Below are positions 20,882 through 28,668 of a DNA stretch of 31,921 nt, in pieces. How positions within the stretch are numbered: the first letter of the stretch is position 1; every line of letters starts with the position of its first letter. The notes beneath the pieces were generated by a model. It searched no databases, was not told the DNA's origin, and worked only from the letters and a program-made list of their open reading frames with translations. The stretch comes from a virus, in the IMG/VR virus record IMGVR_UViG_3300025030_000319, positions 1 through 31,921 of that record; one strand, 5' to 3'. Position numbers and translations under genes: made by a program.

Positions 20882-21192
20882 TATTCTAAGCCTCCAATTA
20901 ATTCGCCGTTAATAATAAATCCATGCCAGTTACCACTAGCACTACAATCTATACTAGGGTAGACATCGAGTTGATTAAAATCATAACCATTAATTATCCA
21001 AGGAAAGTTATCTTCGCTAAACACAACAACCTTACCTTTATATTTAGATCCTTCAACATAAACTAAATTATGTTGTTCCATAAAGGTCATAGGAATAGAT
21101 TTACAGGTAAGATAGTCCTTAGCTCCAACAGGACTCTTAAAGATGAACATGTGAGGCGATATCCACTCTGGTTCAAGATCAATTAGTTTCAT
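20881..21192 (-). CDS. DUF6527-like phage protein
   Basis: The 103-residue protein has SPHMFIFKSPVGAKDYLTC near the start and YPSIDCSASGNWHGFIING near the end. The second part resembles the PSI(D/G)...W(H) core of DUF6527-type proteins and phage hypotheticals with SASGHWHGFI. Cys and His in this core suggest metal binding. The match is from memory of the motif and is tentative. It is directly followed by a small gene and preceded by a methyltransferase gene. Confidence 0.65.
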   Translation of the reverse strand: MKLIDLEPEWISPHMFIFKSPVGAKDYLTCKSIPMTFMEQHNLVYVEGSKYKGKVVVFSEDNFPWIINGYDFNQLDVYPSIDCSASGNWHGFIINGELIGGLE

Positions 21193-21193
21193 T

Positions 21194-21766
21194 TCAATAT
21201 AGCTCCTTAAATTCTTCTACACTTATAATATTCATCCACTCCTGTTTATTCTTTTCAAAGTTATCGTAAGTCAAATCAGACTCAAGAACAATTAGAGGTT
21301 CTTGTTTACCCTTAGTTATGATACCACAGCCCCAGTCAGTGTTAATGGTTCTCATAACAACATCATCTTTAGCTCTGAGTCGAACAAACCCCTTGTAAAC
21401 GTCCCCGGTCCAAGAGCCACCATGATTCTCTCTTTGCTGATTATATTCACACTCAGGTAAACAATCATGGCAAATAATAATACCACCCTCATTTAAAACT
21501 TCTAATGAATTAACAACATCGCGATAAAAGAAATCGTCCCAATGTAATCCATCCAAAAACACTAGATCAAATTTATCCTTATTGACTGCAAAGAAATCAT
21601 CACTAGTCATTTTTACTGTTGCGGCTGAAGAAGGATCAGGATCAACCCCAACCTTCTTAGAACAATAAATGCTATGAAAATTAATTCCATTCTGTACCCC
21701 AATTTCTAAGTAAGACTTATAGTGATACTTAGCAATTAGATAATTAATTATACTAGTTCTATTCAT
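21194..21766 (-). CDS. Class I SAM-dependent methyltransferase
   Basis: The 190-residue protein has the Methyltransf_24-type pattern: SYLEIGVQNGINF (18-30) for SAM binding, GVDPDP at the second strand, DLVFLDGLHWDDFFYRDV and GGIIICHDC. Such enzymes often methylate sugars or other small acceptors in glycan pathways. It sits in the glycosyltransferase cluster, which supports that idea by context only. GGAGGAAGTAA precedes the ATG. Confidence 0.85.
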   Translation of the reverse strand: MNRTSIINYLIAKYHYKSYLEIGVQNGINFHSIYCSKKVGVDPDPSSAATVKMTSDDFFAVNKDKFDLVFLDGLHWDDFFYRDVVNSLEVLNEGGIIICHDCLPECEYNQQRENHGGSWTGDVYKGFVRLRAKDDVVMRTINTDWGCGIITKGKQEPLIVLESDLTYDNFEKNKQEWMNIISVEEFKELY

Positions 21767-21935
21767 TTACTTCCTCCGTCTTTTTAAATTTACAATGATC
21801 ACAGTTGAATTCGTGAGGGCTATCAGTATACGTCCTTAAAATTCTCCAACACATTTTCATTAGTTTATGTTCCTCATATGTCAAGCTACAACAATCAGGG
21901 ATAAGATTTTGGTAAGGAATATCATAAGAATTCAT
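21759..21935 (-). CDS. Small Cys-containing phage protein
   Basis: ATG at 21935 gives 58 residues with CC near residue 15 and CDHC near the end. AAGGAGAAATTCAA precedes the start. It overlaps the methyltransferase start by 8 nt and carries that gene's binding site. Confidence 0.62.
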   Translation of the reverse strand: MNSYDIPYQNLIPDCCSLTYEEHKLMKMCWRILRTYTDSPHEFNCDHCKFKKTEEVNE

Positions 21936-21947
21936 TTGAATTTCTCC

Positions 21948-22661
21948 TTAGTATATACAGCTTCCACAAATTTTTTTATTAACGTCACCTATATTATTTC
22001 TTATCTCTTCATAGCTGTTATCATTTAAGTTTCCTAATCTACCAGTCAACCCATAATCCATACAACATAAAATTATATCCCCATTAGGTAATAATACATT
22101 ATGATCGAAATCCTTACTCAGAGAGCAATGAGCCTTACCATTCTTAACACTAGTATATATCTCCTTGTTGTTGCCAGCTCTTGAGTGAGGATCATAATTC
22201 TTGTTTATCTTAATCCCATCTTGAGGAGAATCAAAACAAGCGTAATGAGTTAAGGGAGGATTATTAGACTCGCTTATCTTATCGAAAAACTCTAAGTAAG
22301 ACTCATTAATCTTAAGCCTCATAGAAACATCAGGAACATGAATAACAAAGGGGTTAGGAGGATAATTTCTTAACGCCTCTAATTTTTCTTCGGTGATTCC
22401 GAAAAGAGTTGTATACACACAATAGTTTAATTTGTTATTTTCAAGAATCCTTATCAACTCGACAAAATGAGTATATAATAAACTCTCACTCATTCCCGAA
22501 AGATCAATCCTCACATCCTTTGGAATCATACCTAAATATTTTTCTAGGTCATTCAGACTCATTTCTTTTTGACCAGTATAATTATCCCTTAATACATCTT
22601 GAGGACAATAATTACATAAGATAGGACAAGGAAGATAAAGAGTTAATTCTAATGTTCTCAT
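21948..22661 (-). CDS. Radical SAM/SPASM-type protein
   Basis: The 237-residue protein carries CPILCNYC (C12, C16, C19), the CX3CX2C site for the radical SAM iron-sulfur cluster. A Cys-containing C-terminal region with HCSL, ILCCMDYG and KKICGSC is typical of SPASM or twitch auxiliary-cluster domains. LPNGDIILCCMDY and GRLGNL match the usual SPASM pattern. It is short for this class. The neighbours are glycosyltransferases, with ATGA overlap to the next, so it may modify a sugar or peptide in the same pathway. Confidence 0.8.
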   Translation of the reverse strand: MRTLELTLYLPCPILCNYCPQDVLRDNYTGQKEMSLNDLEKYLGMIPKDVRIDLSGMSESLLYTHFVELIRILENNKLNYCVYTTLFGITEEKLEALRNYPPNPFVIHVPDVSMRLKINESYLEFFDKISESNNPPLTHYACFDSPQDGIKINKNYDPHSRAGNNKEIYTSVKNGKAHCSLSKDFDHNVLLPNGDIILCCMDYGLTGRLGNLNDNSYEEIRNNIGDVNKKICGSCIY

Positions 22662-23446
22662 ATCAATCCTAAATCCTCGCGCTTAGTAAATTCTACAAAA
22701 TTATCGTTAGGATGAAGAACAATATGTTCCTTATAATAATCCTCTAATTTATTTTCCTTATATAAGTTATACATTGCTCTCCAATGATGTCCAAACCCAC
22801 AATTACTTTTAGGACCATCTTCATAAGCTTTTCCACCATTAATGATTTTCGTGAAGAAGTGCTTCTTACTCCTATAAGGGAAATGAAAGATAATAGTTTC
22901 CTTAGCCTCAACATGATCAGGAATTCCATCCACATTATGATTTCCCTGAGCAATCACGACAGGATAATCTTGAACCTTATACATAGCCTTTCTAGGCCAT
23001 TTCATTCTAACGCCCTCACTTGTATAATTATCTAATATCATACATTTGGTATCATTAGGAAATGATTCATTACCATCATTGTACAATAATCCCACATTGA
23101 CCAATTCAATAGTAAAGGCATTCTCAGGATGATTTAGAAATTCGTCTTTGAGGTTTTTGCTTCTATTAAAGAAAAATTCATCAGCGTCAGCATTGATAAT
23201 ATATTTGGCTCCTAGTTCCTTAGCCTTAACGTTCATCCCTGTAACCCATTCTGATTGTCGGTAGTCCTGAACAGGGTTATCGATGATAATGATATCTTTC
23301 CCGTACTGAGTTATTATATCTCTGGTTCCGTCAACACTTCCATTATCCATCACCATAATTTTATCTACACCAAAATTAAAATGATGGTCTAGGTTATATT
23401 TAATGATATCAGCTTCATCTCTAACTAATAGAGTCATTAGTAACAT
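22658..23446 (-). CDS. Glycosyltransferase, GT2-like
   Basis: The 262-residue protein shows LVRDEADIIKYNLDHHFNFG, KIMVMDNGSVDGT (29-41) and INADADEFF (84-92), the donor and metal motifs of a GT-A fold like the Glyco_tranf_2_4 group. A later HNVDG...FHFPYRS segment is typical of that group. GGAG lies 7 nt before the first ATG. It overlaps the upstream glycosyltransferase by 26 nt. Confidence 0.85.
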   Translation of the reverse strand: MLLMTLLVRDEADIIKYNLDHHFNFGVDKIMVMDNGSVDGTRDIITQYGKDIIIIDNPVQDYRQSEWVTGMNVKAKELGAKYIINADADEFFFNRSKNLKDEFLNHPENAFTIELVNVGLLYNDGNESFPNDTKCMILDNYTSEGVRMKWPRKAMYKVQDYPVVIAQGNHNVDGIPDHVEAKETIIFHFPYRSKKHFFTKIINGGKAYEDGPKSNCGFGHHWRAMYNLYKENKLEDYYKEHIVLHPNDNFVEFTKREDLGLI

Positions 23447-24101
23447 GTGAGTACTCCACTCTCAGACAGGTTGTAGTAAAGGGAACATACTGAGGATATT
23501 TATCCCCAATATATTTTGCTGCTAAACTCAGCTCATTACCCTCATTAGGATTTCTCTCAAAACTAGCATTATGATTAACCAATGCGGGAATCACATAAGA
23601 TTTCTGATTATTGTTCCTATAGTGTAAACAAAGATCAGAACCATACATGTGATTATATGAAATATTCTCATCGAATAAATAACCGTCATTTTTCTTCAAC
23701 AAGAATAATTCATCAAGCACATTTATTTCATATGGACGATCATTAGGTAATAGTCTAAAGCTACCCCAAGGAGCACCATAAGATAAACAACACCCTATAA
23801 ATCCTCCCTCCTTAGTAACTCCAGCCATTCCAGCTACACCCCAAGTGGGATCAATGAAATTTAAGTTATTGATTGCGGTGATTAATTGAGTCTCAAAATT
23901 ATCAAACATAATTATGTCATGGTGAAGATAAGCTACATATGGAGTTTTGATTTGATCTAAAACACTATTATAAGCCCTAGTACATTTATCGAAACCCTCT
24001 ATAACAATAAATTTATATTTACCTTCCTTGTAAATTTTAGATATACCTATGTTATTGTTGAATGTATCTTTGTTGTGACTCGCCACGACAAACGTAATCA
24101 T
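23421..24101 (-). CDS. Glycosyltransferase-like protein (Glyco_tranf_2_5 type)
   Basis: The 226-residue protein has ITFVVASHNKDTF at its start, AYNSVLDQIKTPYVAYLHHDI as the donor and metal site (HHD in place of DxD), and WGVAGMAGVTKEGGFIGCC. These are characteristic of the glycosyltransferase-like Glyco_tranf_2_5 group. It ends with an YGSDLCLHYR segment usual in this fold. Start and stop overlap neighbours. Confidence 0.8.
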   Translation of the reverse strand: MITFVVASHNKDTFNNNIGISKIYKEGKYKFIVIEGFDKCTRAYNSVLDQIKTPYVAYLHHDIIMFDNFETQLITAINNLNFIDPTWGVAGMAGVTKEGGFIGCCLSYGAPWGSFRLLPNDRPYEINVLDELFLLKKNDGYLFDENISYNHMYGSDLCLHYRNNNQKSYVIPALVNHNASFERNPNEGNELSLAAKYIGDKYPQYVPFTTTCLRVEYSHVTNDSIS

Positions 24102-24277
24102 TCTTCATCTTCTCCACAAAACTCTAAATAATAATCATAATCTTCAGACATTCCCTGAGAGTACAAGGCATCTCTAATTAAATTTGAGACTTCACAAACT
24201 CTACTGTTATCACTTAGGTTATCCCAAAATTCATCATTACCTTCTCTAATTTTTAATTCAAATTTAAGTATTTTCAT
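24098..24277 (-). CDS. Small acidic phage protein
   Basis: ATG at 24277 gives 59 residues (MKILKFELKIREGNDEFW...), strongly acidic at the C-terminus. Both ends show ATGA overlaps. It may be a short alpha/beta protein; function is unknown. Confidence 0.62.
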   Translation of the reverse strand: MKILKFELKIREGNDEFWDNLSDNSRVCEVSNLIRDALYSQGMSEDYDYYLEFCGEDEE

Positions 24278-24555
24278 TTGTCTAACTCCAATAAGTCACA
24301 GATCATACAATGTCTGAACTGGAATCCATTAGCCACATAAACATCCCATTTATGTTCTTTATCGTTTAATATACAATCTGGATCAGTATAATTAGTTACA
24401 GTAAATTCTTGATTGAGATAATACTTCATCCCACACTTAGAACATTGCTCTACCCTCCTATCATCACTATAATCCTCACCCTCTACATGATGATTAAATC
24501 CACAGTAAGGACAAATAGCTTCGTGTTCGTCCATGACTTGTTCATATTTAGACAT
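24274..24555 (-). CDS. Small conserved zinc-ribbon phage protein
   Basis: The 93-residue protein has CPYCGF and CSKCGMKY (a zinc ribbon), then the pattern TDPDCILNDKEHKW and a final CMIC. I recognise this arrangement from phage hypotheticals. GAGGGCTATTAATT precedes the ATG. It could bind nucleic acid or a host protein; the role is unknown. Confidence 0.72.
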   Translation of the reverse strand: MSKYEQVMDEHEAICPYCGFNHHVEGEDYSDDRRVEQCSKCGMKYYLNQEFTVTNYTDPDCILNDKEHKWDVYVANGFQFRHCMICDLLELDK

Positions 24556-24557
24556 AA

Positions 24558-24755
24558 TTAATAGCCCTCTGGATATTCGTCTTTGTGTCCATCTAAAAAT
24601 TCACCAGAATTACTCCACATAGGAGAACCACAACTAAGAGTTACCTGCTCAGCTATAATCAGTTCTTCAATACACTCAAACAAAATTACCTTAAGGTCGG
24701 TTTTAGACAAACCATTAAGCCAATCATTCAATTTTAATTTGTTTTCAAATCTCAT
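24558..24755 (-). CDS. Small phage protein, unknown
   Basis: The 65-residue product MRFENKLKLNDWLNGLSK... is acidic and helical, ending in GEFLDGHKDEYPEGY. It overlaps the end of the upstream glycosyltransferase gene by 11 nt. Confidence 0.62.
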   Translation of the reverse strand: MRFENKLKLNDWLNGLSKTDLKVILFECIEELIIAEQVTLSCGSPMWSNSGEFLDGHKDEYPEGY

Positions 24756-25671
24756 TATTCAATATCTCCTGATAGATAATTCCTTCACTCCCCAAATAAC
24801 CCTTAGCATAAATATTCTCAGCACACACCGTCTTTGATAAAGCATGACTCACAAATCCTGAGATTAATTGTACAACTCTCTTACCAGACTTCTTAACATT
24901 ATGGTGAATATAATTATCCCCATAAAATATGAGGAGTCGTTCATCAATAGGTTTATATTCAGAGGTAATTCCACACATACACCAGCCCCCAAGATAATTC
25001 CCGACATTATTCACATATTCAATGGTAGGTTTAGAGTAAGAATTATAATACATCCAAGGGTCAATGTCCTTAGTGTGGAAATTAACCAACCCAACGTTAG
25101 GATCATTCTCAAGGATATTTACGGCATCAAGAATATTATTAGAAGCGATTAAACAGTCATCATTTAATAGAAGATAATACTTAGTATTCGTTAATGAAAT
25201 TCCGTAGTTCCATGCGGGGTTAACTTTTCTATCAACTCCATCACTAATAATCTCAACCTTACTATAAGTCTCCCAAGCTAACTTAAATCTACCTTCAGGA
25301 TTATTATCAATGATGATAACCTTACTTACAAGATTGGTGTCATCTAGGTTACTCATGATGAAACGGAAATACCGCTCATCAGCTTTCCACATAGTAGGAA
25401 TTATAACTGTCATTGCTTGATTAAAGATATATTTTCTTTGAAGGGAGTGATGATTTAAGAGATGGTCGATTTGATTCTTGATATAAGAGTCAGTGATAAC
25501 CTTATGAAACAGATCATAGGAATTCATACACTGAGTATAGATATTGAATGCCTCATCTTTATATCGACTATAAGGACTTACTGCCAACATATCAGCAATA
25601 TCAACATAATACTTAGGGTTATTTGTTAGTCTACCTAGTTCTGATAAATGATTAATTATTTCTTGTGACAT
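24745..25671 (-). CDS. Glycosyltransferase, GT-A fold, helical N-terminal extension
   Basis: The 308-residue protein has an N-terminal helical region (1-85), then MTVIIPTMWKADERY, KVIIIDNNPEG, and YYLLLNDDCLI with NDD (170-172) as the metal site. NVGNYLGGWCMCGI and a final Gly-rich segment complete a GT2-like domain. Donor and acceptor are unknown. GAGGAGAAGTAA precedes the ATG and holds the previous stop. It is the fourth glycosyltransferase in the cluster. Confidence 0.82.
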   Translation of the reverse strand: MSQEIINHLSELGRLTNNPKYYVDIADMLAVSPYSRYKDEAFNIYTQCMNSYDLFHKVITDSYIKNQIDHLLNHHSLQRKYIFNQAMTVIIPTMWKADERYFRFIMSNLDDTNLVSKVIIIDNNPEGRFKLAWETYSKVEIISDGVDRKVNPAWNYGISLTNTKYYLLLNDDCLIASNNILDAVNILENDPNVGLVNFHTKDIDPWMYYNSYSKPTIEYVNNVGNYLGGWCMCGITSEYKPIDERLLIFYGDNYIHHNVKKSGKRVVQLISGFVSHALSKTVCAENIYAKGYLGSEGIIYQEILNNEI

Positions 25672-25839
25672 TTACTTCTCCTCATCCTCACAACCACCAA
25701 TACCGATATCGATTTTACCCTCAAAAAGATCAATAGAATAATCTCCAGAGTAAAATCTACAATTATATCCATCACTAATTATAACGTCTGCTTCAGGATC
25801 GAATTGAATTAATTTCTCAACCATTTCCTTATTCTTCAT
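25672..25839 (-). CDS. Small phage protein, unknown
   Basis: The ATG at 25839 follows AGAGAGATTAAAA. The 55-residue product has EKLIQFDPEADVIISDG, a pattern seen in small phage hypotheticals, and ends in acidic residues. It is followed directly by the glycosyltransferase gene. Confidence 0.65.
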   Translation of the reverse strand: MKNKEMVEKLIQFDPEADVIISDGYNCRFYSGDYSIDLFEGKIDIGIGGCEDEEK

Positions 25840-25852
25840 TTTTAATCTCTCT

Positions 25853-25996
25853 TTAGATCTGAATTTTCTTCTTGATATTCTCAATGACAGTTTCGTTGTA
25901 CTCTATTTTTGAGGTAAGTCTTTTTATAGCTAATTCAAAATCAATGTTTTGTTTCTCTAGGTAAGCAATCTTATTTAACTTACTAGCTTTTGACAT
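25853..25996 (-). CDS. Small coiled-coil protein
   Basis: ATG at 25996 gives 47 residues, MSKASKLNKIAYLEKQN..., a single amphipathic helix suited to coiled-coil pairing. GAGAAGGAATAGTT precedes it. Function is unknown. Confidence 0.58.
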   Translation of the reverse strand: MSKASKLNKIAYLEKQNIDFELAIKRLTSKIEYNETVIENIKKKIQI

Positions 25997-25998
25997 AA

Positions 25999-26289
25999 CT
26001 ATTCCTTCTCAAATTTAGCTTTTAGTTTCAGGTATTTCTCATATTCACCCTTAGCTTTAGCTACCCGTTTACCATATTCCTTATCAGTTTCCTCACGTTC
26101 AACTATCTTAAAAATTTCAATATCATCATAATATCTCCTAACGTAAACAGTTTCTGGAGAAGGAGAACATTTTATAATGTCGTTAAGTTTGTCTATGAAA
26201 GTTAAGAAAGGGGTGTCTCCATCAACAAAATCCGAGACATCTCCTAGACTAACCTCTTCTTTAATTATTAAACGTTTCTCATCGAACAT
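25999..26289 (-). CDS. Phage protein, unknown
   Basis: The ATG at 26289 follows AAGGAGAGATTT. The 96-residue product (MFDEKRLIIKEEVSLGD...) has an alpha/beta first half and a long basic/acidic C-terminal helix. It overlaps the kinase gene by 11 nt, with its binding site inside that gene. Confidence 0.65.
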   Translation of the reverse strand: MFDEKRLIIKEEVSLGDVSDFVDGDTPFLTFIDKLNDIIKCSPSPETVYVRRYYDDIEIFKIVEREETDKEYGKRVAKAKGEYEKYLKLKAKFEKE

Positions 26290-26746
26290 AAATCTCTCCT
26301 TCATAATCCTCAAAGCGGGATTTCTGACGTTGCAATACTTCAGCAGGCACGTTATGAATATCCTTAAAATTGCCTGTAGCTCTCAGGACTACCACACGGT
26401 AATCATAAAGTTTGGCTAAGTCTAAGTATTTCTGAAATTCCTTAATGGTTGTTGAGGTATTAGAGACAATACAACTATAACCATTAATTAAATTATGAGT
26501 AACCTCCCCCCTGCACCAAGCATGAGCTTCCTGAAGCTTAGAAACATCAAAACAATAATTACCATAATCATCATAGTGATAGTGATCAGCTTCACAGATA
26601 GTGTAACCCACCTCTTTAAATTCACACTCATCAACAATATAATTAGCTAAGGTTGACTTGCCGCTCCCTGAGTGACCGCGCACGACGATGAGAAGTTTAT
26701 CAGGATCTTTACCAATAAGATTAGTTATGTTTTCCTTAGTTATCAT
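26279..26746 (-). CDS. P-loop kinase, polynucleotide-kinase/N4BP2-like
   Basis: The 155-residue protein has Walker A GHSGSGKST (24-32), then EADHYHYDDYGNYCFDVSKL, EAHAWC and VSNTSTTIKEFQKYLDLA. This order matches the AAA_33-type kinases related to N4BP2 and T4 polynucleotide kinase. It lacks the phosphatase domain of T4 Pnk. A 5'-OH RNA or DNA kinase is plausible, supported by the nearby CCA-adding enzyme, but zeta-toxin-like or other substrates cannot be excluded. Confidence 0.75.
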   Translation of the reverse strand: MITKENITNLIGKDPDKLLIVVRGHSGSGKSTLANYIVDECEFKEVGYTICEADHYHYDDYGNYCFDVSKLQEAHAWCRGEVTHNLINGYSCIVSNTSTTIKEFQKYLDLAKLYDYRVVVLRATGNFKDIHNVPAEVLQRQKSRFEDYEGEIYVR

Positions 26747-26752
26747 CTTAAA

Positions 26753-26941
26753 TTACTCTCCATTAAGCGAATACAGCTTACCATCATTACATCTAACATC
26801 AATAGTTATAAGGGTGTTCAAGTGATAAATCCCTCCTTTATCAGAACAAACCTTAGTGGCCTTTTCTATTTTATAATTAGGCACAATTTCAGAACAACCA
26901 CACAACACCAACACCGCAATAATTAAAATAAGTTTAGACAT
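26753..26941 (-). CDS. Small lipoprotein
   Basis: The ATG at 26941 follows GAGGAGAAAAGAA. The 62-residue product begins MSKLILIIAVLVLCGCSEI, a short signal peptide with a plausible lipobox ending at Cys16. The mature part has two further Cys. It would be anchored in the host envelope. Phage lipoproteins there include superinfection-exclusion and lysis proteins, but no such function can be assigned. Confidence 0.7.
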   Translation of the reverse strand: MSKLILIIAVLVLCGCSEIVPNYKIEKATKVCSDKGGIYHLNTLITIDVRCNDGKLYSLNGE

Positions 26942-26952
26942 TTCTTTTCTCC

Positions 26953-28155
26953 TCACAAAGATTTATAATAATTAATCAATTGACGTTCAGCTTCAAATTT
27001 CTTATCTTTACCCTTAGCTTTATCAATACGCTCAGTATCATACTTGAAATCGCGCAATTTGTCAAGCTTAATTTTTACCTTACGTTGATCTTCACTCAAG
27101 ACATGATCAGCATTACACACCAAAAAGAAATCCTCATAATATCGTTTAGGAATTTGTTTGTAAAACTTAATGAGAGTGCTAGGTTTCATCTCATGAATAT
27201 TATGAACCTTCATATGTAATTTTGCGATAATCAATGAGAGTTCATTTACATCACTAGTAAACCGATTAACCTTCAGAATATCCTTGAGCATATCATAACC
27301 ACGATTTTCGTGGCCGATATGTTGACGACGACCATTACCATAAAACTCTTCAGGTGTGTTAATTTTTCCCAAGTCGTGAAAAAGTCCAGAAATCATACAC
27401 TTGAAGTCACCGTTAGACTCTTCAATTTTATCAATAACGTTCATGGTGTGGTCTAGGATTGAATTTTCTCCATGATACTTCTCAGGACCAGCGAAACGAT
27501 TATTCATCTCATGAACTTCAGGAAAGATATATTGAAGTCCATCAAGGTAATGAAGATCACGAAAGAAAGATGAAATTCGCTTAACATTTTTACTATGATA
27601 ACATTTATTTAGTTCTTTCTCAATTCTTTCCTTGGTAACATGTTTGAGACGATGAGAATTAAGTTTAGCAGATTGAACCGTACCAGATTCAATCTTAAAC
27701 CCAAATCTAGTGGCGAATCTTGCGAGACGCAAGATTCTAACAGGATCGTCAACAAAGGCATTAGGATTAATACTTCTCAGGATACCACTAGTAATATCAG
27801 CAACCCCATTATAAGGATCAATAATTTCTCCAGTGGCACAATTTTTGGCAACGGAATTAACGCTGAAGTCACGACGAGCTAGGTCTTCCTCAATAGGAAC
27901 TCCAACTCCAGTTACCACGAAATCTCCATAACCATTACCTGAAGATTTCTCTGACCGTGTTAATGAAATTTCGTTACCGTTAAGAAGGTAAACAGGGAAA
28001 ACATTACCTACTAATTTAGCTTCAGGAAAATGAAATGTAAATTCATCCGTGGTCATGGCTGTCACGTAATCGAAATCATTACAGGGAATCCCCATAATGG
28101 AATCTCTCACACAACCACCCACCTGAAAAAATCTATGTGTATGTTCTTTAAACAT
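26953..28155 (-). CDS. cca: CCA tRNA nucleotidyltransferase with HD domain
   Basis: The 400-residue protein is a class II CCA-adding enzyme. The head has GGCVRD (13-18), the metal-binding DFDYV (27-31) and the RRDFSVN motif (94-100). The neck has DPVRILRLARFATRFGF (137-153). A C-terminal HD domain shows HGENSILDHTM and FHDLGK. It adds or repairs the 3' CCA of tRNAs. No tRNA gene is visible in this window. AAAAGGTAAACTA precedes the ATG and includes the previous stop. It is uncommon in phages, and probably serves phage tRNAs elsewhere or damaged host tRNAs. Confidence 0.92.
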   Translation of the reverse strand: MFKEHTHRFFQVGGCVRDSIMGIPCNDFDYVTAMTTDEFTFHFPEAKLVGNVFPVYLLNGNEISLTRSEKSSGNGYGDFVVTGVGVPIEEDLARRDFSVNSVAKNCATGEIIDPYNGVADITSGILRSINPNAFVDDPVRILRLARFATRFGFKIESGTVQSAKLNSHRLKHVTKERIEKELNKCYHSKNVKRISSFFRDLHYLDGLQYIFPEVHEMNNRFAGPEKYHGENSILDHTMNVIDKIEESNGDFKCMISGLFHDLGKINTPEEFYGNGRRQHIGHENRGYDMLKDILKVNRFTSDVNELSLIIAKLHMKVHNIHEMKPSTLIKFYKQIPKRYYEDFFLVCNADHVLSEDQRKVKIKLDKLRDFKYDTERIDKAKGKDKKFEAERQLINYYKSL

Positions 28156-28159
28156 TAGT

Positions 28160-28363
28160 TTACCTTTTCTTTGGAAGTTTGTTATCTCGTATTCTGTATA
28201 GACAACCCAACCATATAACGTCAGCCCAGTATTGTTTTAGTCCTTTGGGGAATTTTGATGCTTGTTTAAACACAGCTTTAGATAATGGCATACCACTTTG
28301 ATATAATTTCAAAACTTTAGTGATACATCCATGTTTACAGTCATCGTATCTATATCTATTCAT
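28160..28363 (-). CDS. Small basic phage protein
   Basis: The 67-residue product MNRYRYDDCKHGCITKVLKL... is basic, with C-x3-C near the N-terminus and a helical YWADVIWLGCLYRIRD end. It starts 3 nt after the previous stop with only a weak binding site. Function is unknown. Confidence 0.62.
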   Translation of the reverse strand: MNRYRYDDCKHGCITKVLKLYQSGMPLSKAVFKQASKFPKGLKQYWADVIWLGCLYRIRDNKLPKKR

Positions 28364-28366
28364 CTC

Positions 28367-28600
28367 TTATCTCGTAAAATCACAACCACAATGAGGGCAG
28401 TCAAGATCATCTATTGTAACCGGTTCTAAACATTCACTACATGATCGAATTTCTTCATATTCGATTTCATGACCCAACATGACTATAGCAGCAAGATATT
28501 TTTCATTAGGTTCATCATAAGAATTCATCTCAATAATTTTACCGTCAATAATAATTCTCAGTAAAATGTCGTGTTGGGTTTTAACTAATTTGACTTTCAT
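28367..28600 (-). CDS. Small zinc-ribbon protein
   Basis: The 77-residue protein has CSEC and a final CPHCGCDF, a zinc ribbon at the C-terminus behind a beta-rich N-terminal half. GAGGTAAATT precedes the ATG. It is the first gene after the promoter-in-hairpin at 28622-28668 and heads the cca transcript. Confidence 0.65.
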   Translation of the reverse strand: MKVKLVKTQHDILLRIIIDGKIIEMNSYDEPNEKYLAAIVMLGHEIEYEEIRSCSECLEPVTIDDLDCPHCGCDFTR

Positions 28601-28621
28601 AATTTACCTCACAAAATTAAA

Positions 28622-28657
28622 AATCGTTAGCGATAAAATATCTTACCACTAACGATT
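28622..28657 (-). terminator. Terminator-like inverted repeat around a -10 box
   Basis: AATCGTTAG (28657-28649) and CTAACGATT (28630-28622) are perfect 9-bp arms, followed on the - strand by TTTAATTTT. It follows the HNH gene. The -10 of the promoter at 28640-28668 lies in the loop. Confidence 0.6.
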
Positions 28658-28668
28658 CCTAAAGTCAA
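28640..28668 (-). promoter_or_regulatory. sigma70-type promoter for the cca transcript
   Basis: TTGACT (28668-28663), 17 bp, TAAGAT (28645-28640) on the - strand. The -35 overlaps the stop codon of the HNH gene (ACTTGACTT), as in similar sites in this window. Confidence 0.6.

Noticed and set aside
23490-23500. GATAAATA on the - strand
   Set aside because: It is inside a glycosyltransferase gene with no late gene downstream, and was used as a reminder that the word occurs by chance.
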